49,102 nucleotides of DNA from Hyphomonadaceae bacterium UBA5336 (GTDB lineage Bacteria; Pseudomonadota; Alphaproteobacteria; Caulobacterales; Hyphomonadaceae), in contig DHQO01000026.1 of the NCBI GenBank assembly GCA_002408125.1, forward strand, positions 80,742-129,843. The letters are read 5' to 3'. The notes below the pieces were generated by a model that worked only from the letters and a program-made list of their open reading frames with translations, was not told where the DNA came from and ran no database searches. Below, one piece after another: positions 44,598-49,102 of the stretch. The first letter of the stretch is position 1, and each line of letters begins with the position of its first letter. The translations under genes and the position numbers were made by a program.

Positions 44598-45440
44598 CTA
44601 TTCGGCGGATGCTTCGGCCCGCTTGGCCCGGCGCGGGAGCAGCATTTCCCCCCACAGACGGAAGGGATAGAGGAAAAGCTTCACGAAGCTCTCGCCCGGA
44701 TTGCCCTCAAACCCGGTCGGCACATTGCATGGGCCGGGGCAGTAATAAGTCCCGAACAGCCGGTCCCAGAGCGGCATAATGTTGGAGAAATTCTTGTCCC
44801 AGGCTTCCGGCGTATCGGCATGGTGCCAATGATGGAAGCGCGGCGAGGCAAAGACGAGGTTGAACGGGCCATGGTCCCAGTCCAGCCGGCAATGGACATA
44901 CATCTGCTGCAACGCCGCGAGGAAGACCAGCCAGCCGACGCTCTCGACGGAGGTGCCGAGCCAGGTCGCGAACAGGATTTTCGCGATCGGGGTAAAGGTC
45001 GCTTCCAGGATATGCGCGCGATAGAAGCTGGTATGGTTCAGATGCGGGTCGGAATGGTGCACCGAGTGGATCGGCCAGAGCCATTTGTGATGCCGGAGAC
45101 GGTGGGTCCAGTAGGTCAGGAAATCGAGCCAGAACAGCGCGACGAGCGCCGGGAGGATGGCCGGCATGCCAGCCCAGACATCCGGACTGATGCGCGGCAG
45201 GCCGAGCGCCCGATAGGCCTCGTACACCGGCACAATCGCAAAGATGGCGATCGGCGTAAGCGCGGCATTGGAGAGAATGAACAGCCAGTTGATCCGCGCC
45301 GAGGTCCGCAGCGGCTTGTCCCAGTTGAAAGCCTGCCGGCCATTGGCGAGCCAGGACAGCGCCGTGAAGATGAAGAAGATCATCACCCAGGCAACCGCCA
45401 GCCCGGCCAGTTCCCCGAAGGTCATGTCATAGTTCAACAT
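44598..45440 (-). CDS. Sterol desaturase / fatty acid hydroxylase family protein
   Basis: 280 residues, integral membrane, four or more hydrophobic segments (about 8-32, 50-72, 92-110 and 150-180). The di-iron histidine boxes are complete: HRLRHH at 113-118, HSVHH at 125-129, and HHWHH at 203-207. This family hydroxylates or desaturates lipids with O2. The substrate cannot be named; the length and THRLRHHKWLWPIHSVHHS block match the bacterial group related to carotenoid and sterol modification. It sits between ssb and uvrA, which are often neighbours. Confidence 0.9.
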   Translation of the reverse strand: MLNYDMTFGELAGLAVAWVMIFFIFTALSWLANGRQAFNWDKPLRTSARINWLFILSNAALTPIAIFAIVPVYEAYRALGLPRISPDVWAGMPAILPALVALFWLDFLTYWTHRLRHHKWLWPIHSVHHSDPHLNHTSFYRAHILEATFTPIAKILFATWLGTSVESVGWLVFLAALQQMYVHCRLDWDHGPFNLVFASPRFHHWHHADTPEAWDKNFSNIMPLWDRLFGTYYCPGPCNVPTGFEGNPGESFVKLFLYPFRLWGEMLLPRRAKRAEASAE

Positions 45441-45747
45441 GGTTCGCCTACGCTCCTGGTGAACAAAATTGGAGCCCTGCTGCTAGCGCGAAGTTCTGAA
45501 CATCCCGTTTCTGCACCGGATCGGTGAAAATCCGTTTCATATTGGCAATAACGGGACTACCTACACCACATGGCTCGATCCGGTCCTGACATCGCCCATA
45601 TCCGCTGGACATGCTGCGCCTGCTGCCCAACTTCACGCCATTTGCTCTTCAACGCTTCGCGCCGAAATGACGGGTTCTTTTTTTGTTCTTGATGCCAGGC
45701 CGGATTCGAAGCACAGACTCGATAAGACCATCCAGAGGGCCGAACCG
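45441..45747. other. Intergenic region upstream of uvrA
   Basis: 307 bp between the divergent desaturase and uvrA genes. It holds an SOS box at 45674-45688 and a small CGGAT...ATCCG inverted repeat near 45520. No other gene or repeat is seen. Confidence 0.6.
45674..45688. promoter_or_regulatory. SOS box (LexA site) upstream of uvrA
   Basis: GTTC-TTTTTTT-GTTC, an exact GTTC-N7-GTTC match, 59 bp before the uvrA ATG. The identical form at ssb supports joint LexA control. Confidence 0.9.
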
Positions 45748-48678
45748 ATGACTTCCCAGGACCTTCGCATGATCCGCGTGCGCGGTGCCAAGGAGCACAA
45801 TCTCAAGAATGTGGATATCGACATCCCGCGCGACCAGCTTGTCGTGATGACCGGCCTGTCAGGCTCGGGCAAATCCTCCCTCGCCTTCGACACCATCTAT
45901 GCCGAGGGCCAGCGGCGCTATGTCGAAAGCCTGTCGGCCTATGCACGCCAGTTCCTGGAGCTGATGCAGAAGCCCGATGTGGAGAGCATCGAAGGCCTGT
46001 CGCCCGCCATCTCCATCGAGCAGAAAACCACCAGCCGCAATCCGCGCTCAACCGTCGGCACGGTGACGGAGATCTATGACTATATGCGCCTTCTGTGGGC
46101 GCGCGTCGGCATCCCCTATTCGCCCGCCACAGGCCTGCCGATCGAGAGCCAGACCGTCTCGCAGATGGTCGACCGCACCCTTGGCCTGGAGGACGGCACG
46201 CGGCTTTACCTGCTCGCGCCCATCGTGCGCGGCCGCAAGGGGGAATACCGCAAGGAGTTCGCCGAGCTGCTCAAGAAAGGCTTCCAGCGGGTGAAGGTGG
46301 ACGGCGAGTTTTACGACCTGGAAACCCCGCCCACGCTCGACAAGAAATACAAGCACGACGTGGACGTCGTGGTCGACCGCGTGGTCGTGCGCGAGGGCAC
46401 GGAACAGCGCCTGGCGGAGAGCTTCGAGACAGCGCTGGAGCTGGCAAACGGTATCGCCGTGGCCGAGTTCGCTGATCTGGCCGAGGGCGAAACCAGCCCG
46501 CGTCGCATCACCTACAGCGCCAATTTCGCCTGCCCGGAAAGCGGGTTCACCATTCCCGAGATCGAGCCGCGCCTGTTCTCGTTCAACAATCCCTTCGGCG
46601 CCTGCCCGACCTGCGATGGCCTCGGCACCCAGTCCAAGGTGGATGTCGACCTTGTCGTGCCCGACCGCGACCTCAACCTGATGAACGGCGCCATTGCGCC
46701 CTGGGCGCGCACCACCTCGCCCTATCAGACCCAGACCCTGCAGGCGCTCTCGGCCCATTACCGCTTCGACCTGAAACAGCCCTGGAACAAGCTCGCCCCG
46801 GAAATCCATGACGTCATCCTCCATGGCACGGGCGAGGAAGAGATCGACTTCGTCTATGATGACGGCATGCGCCGCTACGAGGTCACCAAGACCTTCGAGG
46901 GGGTGGTCCCGAACCTGGAACGGCGCTATCGCGAAACCGACAGCGCCTGGGTGCGCGACGAGATCGCCAAGTTCCAGTCCTCCCAGCCCTGCCCGGCCTG
47001 TGGTGGCAAGCGGCTGAAACCGGAAGCCCTGGCCGTGAAGGTGGCCGGACTCGACATTGCCGATGTCTCGGTCTTCTCGATCCGCGAGGCGGGGCACTGG
47101 TTCGACGGTGTCGAGGATACGCTCACCGACCAGGCGAAGGAAATCGCCAGCCGCATCCTGAAAGAGATCAATGACCGGCTGAAATTCCTCAATGATGTAG
47201 GCCTGGACTATCTCGGCCTCGGGCGCGCCTCCGGCACCCTGTCGGGCGGGGAAAGCCAGCGCATTCGCCTCGCCAGTCAGATCGGCTCGGGGCTCACCGG
47301 CGTGCTCTATGTGCTCGACGAACCCAGCATCGGCCTGCACCAGCGCGACAATGAGCGCCTGCTGGAAACCCTGAAACGCCTGCGCGATCTCGGCAACTCG
47401 GTCATCGTGGTCGAGCATGACGAGGATGCGATCCTCACCGCCGACCATGTCATCGATATGGGACCAGCCGCGGGCGTGCATGGTGGCGAGGTCGTCGCCC
47501 AGGGCACGGCCGAGGAGGTGATCGCCGACCCGAACAGCCTGACCGGCGCCTATCTCAACGGTACGCGCGAAATCGCCATCCCGGACAAGCGCCGGCCGGC
47601 CGCGAAGGTGAAGTCCATCCGCCTGAAGGGCGCGAGCGGCAACAACCTCAAATCTGTCGATGCGCGCATTCCGCTGGGCGTCTTCACGGCGATTACCGGC
47701 GTCTCGGGCGGCGGCAAGTCCACCCTGATCATCGAGACGCTCTACAAGGCGCTGGCGCGCAAGCTGAACGGCGCGTCCTCGGTGCCCGCGCCCTATGAAA
47801 CCATCGAGGGCCTGGAGCATCTCGACAAGGTGATCGATATCGACCAGAGCCCGATCGGACGCACACCGCGTTCCAATCCGGCCACTTATACGGGCGCATT
47901 CGGACCGATCCGCGACTGGTTCGCCAACCTGCCCGAATCCAAGGCGCGCGGCTACAAGCCCGGCCGGTTCTCCTTCAATGTGAAGGGCGGGCGCTGCGAG
48001 GCCTGCCAGGGCGACGGCGTCATCAAGATCGAGATGCACTTCCTGCCGGATGTCTATGTCACTTGTGAGGTCTGCGACGGCAAACGCTATAATCGCGAGA
48101 CGCTGGAAGTGCTCTACAAGGGCAAGTCCATCGCCGATGTGCTCGACATGACGGTGGAGGATGCGGCGAAATTCTTCTCCGCCGTGCCGGCCATTGCGTC
48201 CAAAATGGAGACCCTGAACCGAGTGGGCCTTTCCTATATCAAGGTCGGCCAGCAGGCGACGACCCTGTCGGGCGGCGAGGCCCAGCGCGTGAAGCTCGCC
48301 AAGGAGCTCTCTAAGCGCGCCACCGGCCGCACGCTCTACATCCTGGACGAGCCGACCACGGGCCTGCATTTCGAGGATGTCAGCAAGCTGCTGGAAGTGC
48401 TCCATGAACTGGTCGATGCCGGCAACACGGTGGTGGTGATCGAGCACAATCTCGATGTCATCAAGACCGCCGACTGGCTGCTCGACCTCGGCCCCGAAGG
48501 CGGCGATGGCGGCGGCGAACTGGTCGCCGAAGGCACGCCGGAACAGGTCGCCCAGAACGAGAAGAGCTGGACCGGGAAATTCCTCACCGAGACCTTCCGT
48601 CGTCAGGACGAGCGCCGCGCGGCGAAGAAGGCGCGCGAAAGCAAGGGCAAGAAAAAGGGGAAGTCCAAGGCGGCCTGA
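45748..48678 (+). CDS. uvrA: Excinuclease ABC subunit A
   Basis: 976 residues from the ATG at 45748 (GAGGG 8 bp upstream); a longer reading to 45667 would include the SOS box and is rejected. Two ABC ATPase modules: Walker A GLSGSGKS at 36-43 and GVSGGGKS at about 651-658; signature LSGGESQRIRLASQIGSGL and LSGGEAQRVKLAKEL. Zinc-finger cysteines are seen in CPACGGKRL and in CEACQGDG..VTCEVCDGKRY. It finds bulky DNA lesions and loads UvrB. The carboxy terminus is a Lys/Arg-rich tail (RRAAKKARESKGKKKGKSKAA). Confidence 0.98.
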   Translation: MTSQDLRMIRVRGAKEHNLKNVDIDIPRDQLVVMTGLSGSGKSSLAFDTIYAEGQRRYVESLSAYARQFLELMQKPDVESIEGLSPAISIEQKTTSRNPRSTVGTVTEIYDYMRLLWARVGIPYSPATGLPIESQTVSQMVDRTLGLEDGTRLYLLAPIVRGRKGEYRKEFAELLKKGFQRVKVDGEFYDLETPPTLDKKYKHDVDVVVDRVVVREGTEQRLAESFETALELANGIAVAEFADLAEGETSPRRITYSANFACPESGFTIPEIEPRLFSFNNPFGACPTCDGLGTQSKVDVDLVVPDRDLNLMNGAIAPWARTTSPYQTQTLQALSAHYRFDLKQPWNKLAPEIHDVILHGTGEEEIDFVYDDGMRRYEVTKTFEGVVPNLERRYRETDSAWVRDEIAKFQSSQPCPACGGKRLKPEALAVKVAGLDIADVSVFSIREAGHWFDGVEDTLTDQAKEIASRILKEINDRLKFLNDVGLDYLGLGRASGTLSGGESQRIRLASQIGSGLTGVLYVLDEPSIGLHQRDNERLLETLKRLRDLGNSVIVVEHDEDAILTADHVIDMGPAAGVHGGEVVAQGTAEEVIADPNSLTGAYLNGTREIAIPDKRRPAAKVKSIRLKGASGNNLKSVDARIPLGVFTAITGVSGGGKSTLIIETLYKALARKLNGASSVPAPYETIEGLEHLDKVIDIDQSPIGRTPRSNPATYTGAFGPIRDWFANLPESKARGYKPGRFSFNVKGGRCEACQGDGVIKIEMHFLPDVYVTCEVCDGKRYNRETLEVLYKGKSIADVLDMTVEDAAKFFSAVPAIASKMETLNRVGLSYIKVGQQATTLSGGEAQRVKLAKELSKRATGRTLYILDEPTTGLHFEDVSKLLEVLHELVDAGNTVVVIEHNLDVIKTADWLLDLGPEGGDGGGELVAEGTPEQVAQNEKSWTGKFLTETFRRQDERRAAKKARESKGKKKGKSKAA

Positions 48679-48733
48679 GGGGACTTCCCTGTTTGATCCC
48701 GTATCGGGCTTCGTAGCCGGTTTGCGAAGCAAA

Positions 48734-48758
48734 GAATTTGATCCGGGGGATCAAATTC
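48734..48758 (+). terminator. Perfect inverted repeat after uvrA
   Basis: 11-bp arms GAATTTGATCC / GGATCAAATTC around a GGG loop, about 55 bp after the uvrA stop. No T run follows, so it may be a mRNA-stabilising hairpin or a processing site rather than a true intrinsic terminator. Confidence 0.5.
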
Positions 48759-48791
48759 AGGCGGAGAAGGCCACGGCAGTGGCTTTCCGGT

Positions 48792-48943
48792 TTGTCTCCG
48801 TATCGCTTCGCCCTCACATGAGACGCGCTCAGGGCTGAGTCCTTGCTTGTCTCCGTATCGCTGCGCTCACATGAGACAGGCTCAGGGCTGAGTCCTTGCT
48901 TGTCTCCGTATCGCTGCGCTCACATGAGACGCGCTCAGGGCTG
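48792..48943. repeat. Three tandem copies of a 53-55 bp unit
   Basis: Copies start at 48792 (55 bp), 48847 (53 bp) and 48900 (44 bp, partial). The shared core is TTGTCTCCGTATCGCT followed by CACATGAGAC and GCTCAGGGCTGAGTCCTTGC. Each copy contains TGTCTC and a matching GAGAC arm that could fold as a hairpin. Confidence 0.85.
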
Positions 48944-49002
48944 CACCGGCGCCCGCAGGGCGGGGAGCGCTGCGGTAGATCGGTCTATAAATTCAGAGCG
49001 TT

Positions 49003-49102
49003 CCCCTCTCCCGGCCGCGGGAGAGGGGTTAGGGGTGAGGGCGGCGGTTTGCCCACATGCACTGGCCCCTGCCGACAGAGCCCGGCCCTCACCCTCAGTC
49101 GT
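49003..49102. repeat. REP-like palindromic element
   Basis: CCCCTCTCCCG-GCCG-CGGGAGAGGGG (49003-49028) is a perfect 11-bp inverted repeat. Next to it GGGTGAGGGC (49033-49042) is paired by GCCCTCACCC (49085-49094), giving a two-hairpin BIME/REP-like layout. The element may continue past the edge. Confidence 0.7.

Larger units (their letters stand above)
48679..49102. other. Non-coding, repeat-rich region downstream of uvrA
   Basis: 424 bp to the window edge without a credible gene. In order: an inverted repeat GAATTTGATCC-GGG-GGATCAAATTC (48734-48758), a stem AAGGCCAC/GTGGCTTT (48767-48786) that may act as a weak terminator, three tandem copies of a 53-55 bp unit (48792-48943), and a REP-like palindrome (49003-49102). 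Confidence 0.7.

Noticed and set aside
46048..48732. An 894-codon open frame antisense to uvrA.
   Set aside because: uvrA on the other strand has every expected motif; the antisense frame is a by-product of GC-rich codon bias.
48792..48943. Possible CRISPR array.
   Set aside because: The repeats are directly tandem with no unique spacers, and no cas genes are present.

Overview
The window is about 49 kb of GC-rich DNA from a free-living alphaproteobacterium. Best guess is the Maricaulis/Hyphomonas/Oceanicaulis group of Caulobacterales sensu lato. The pointers are the fabD-fabG-acpP-fabF-mltG-yicC-gmk and gyrA-coaD-ppi-queA-tgt gene orders, alphaproteobacterial SOS boxes (GTTC-N7-GTTC) at ssb and uvrA, two TonB-dependent receptors, and many exported peptidases and lipoproteins. 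This placement comes from gene content, not from a search. I see no prophage, insertion sequence, integrase or CRISPR array.

Layout. 1-2038 (minus): cytochrome c oxidase subunits II and I, the latter cut by the window edge. 2188-2742 (plus): an exported TPR protein. 2747-5676 (minus): dnaB, then the rplI/rpsR/rpsF ribosomal operon with a recognisable promoter. 5894-11834 (plus): fatty-acid synthesis genes followed by mltG, a YicC-family gene and guanylate kinase. 11835-15871 (minus): a concentrative nucleoside transporter, a TonB-dependent receptor and a glutathione transferase, apparently one operon and probably an outer/inner membrane nucleoside uptake pair. 16016-18697: an EreA/ChaN-like lipoprotein, a VOC protein and a short-chain dehydrogenase.

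18698-25395 is the most interesting block: an Anbu (ancestral proteasome-type) peptidase, an alpha-E protein and a circularly permuted ATP-grasp protein on the minus strand, divergent from a 1122-residue transglutaminase-DUF2126 fusion. Published comparative genomics predicts that this set makes and breaks amide bonds on peptides, but its substrate remains poorly defined.

25674-33800 holds a large TonB-dependent receptor with a LacI-type operator-like palindrome upstream, convergent with an M14 metallopeptidase and an S9 serine peptidase. This looks like an oligopeptide capture and degradation locus. 33930-39264 holds an EamA transporter, tRNA-Lys(TTT), a small lipoprotein, tgt, queA, a periplasmic cyclophilin and coaD. 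The Tgt protein has lost two of its three zinc cysteines. 39307-43941: gyrA (TTG start), a Tat-exported kelch lipoprotein and a YitT-like membrane protein. 43971-48678: ssb, a di-iron sterol desaturase family protein and uvrA, with an SOS box before both ssb and uvrA. 48679-49102 is non-coding and rich in tandem and inverted repeats, including a REP-like element.

The genome is compact. Several convergent gene pairs abut or share stop-codon bases (TGATCA at two junctions, CTAG at one), leaving no room for a terminator between them.
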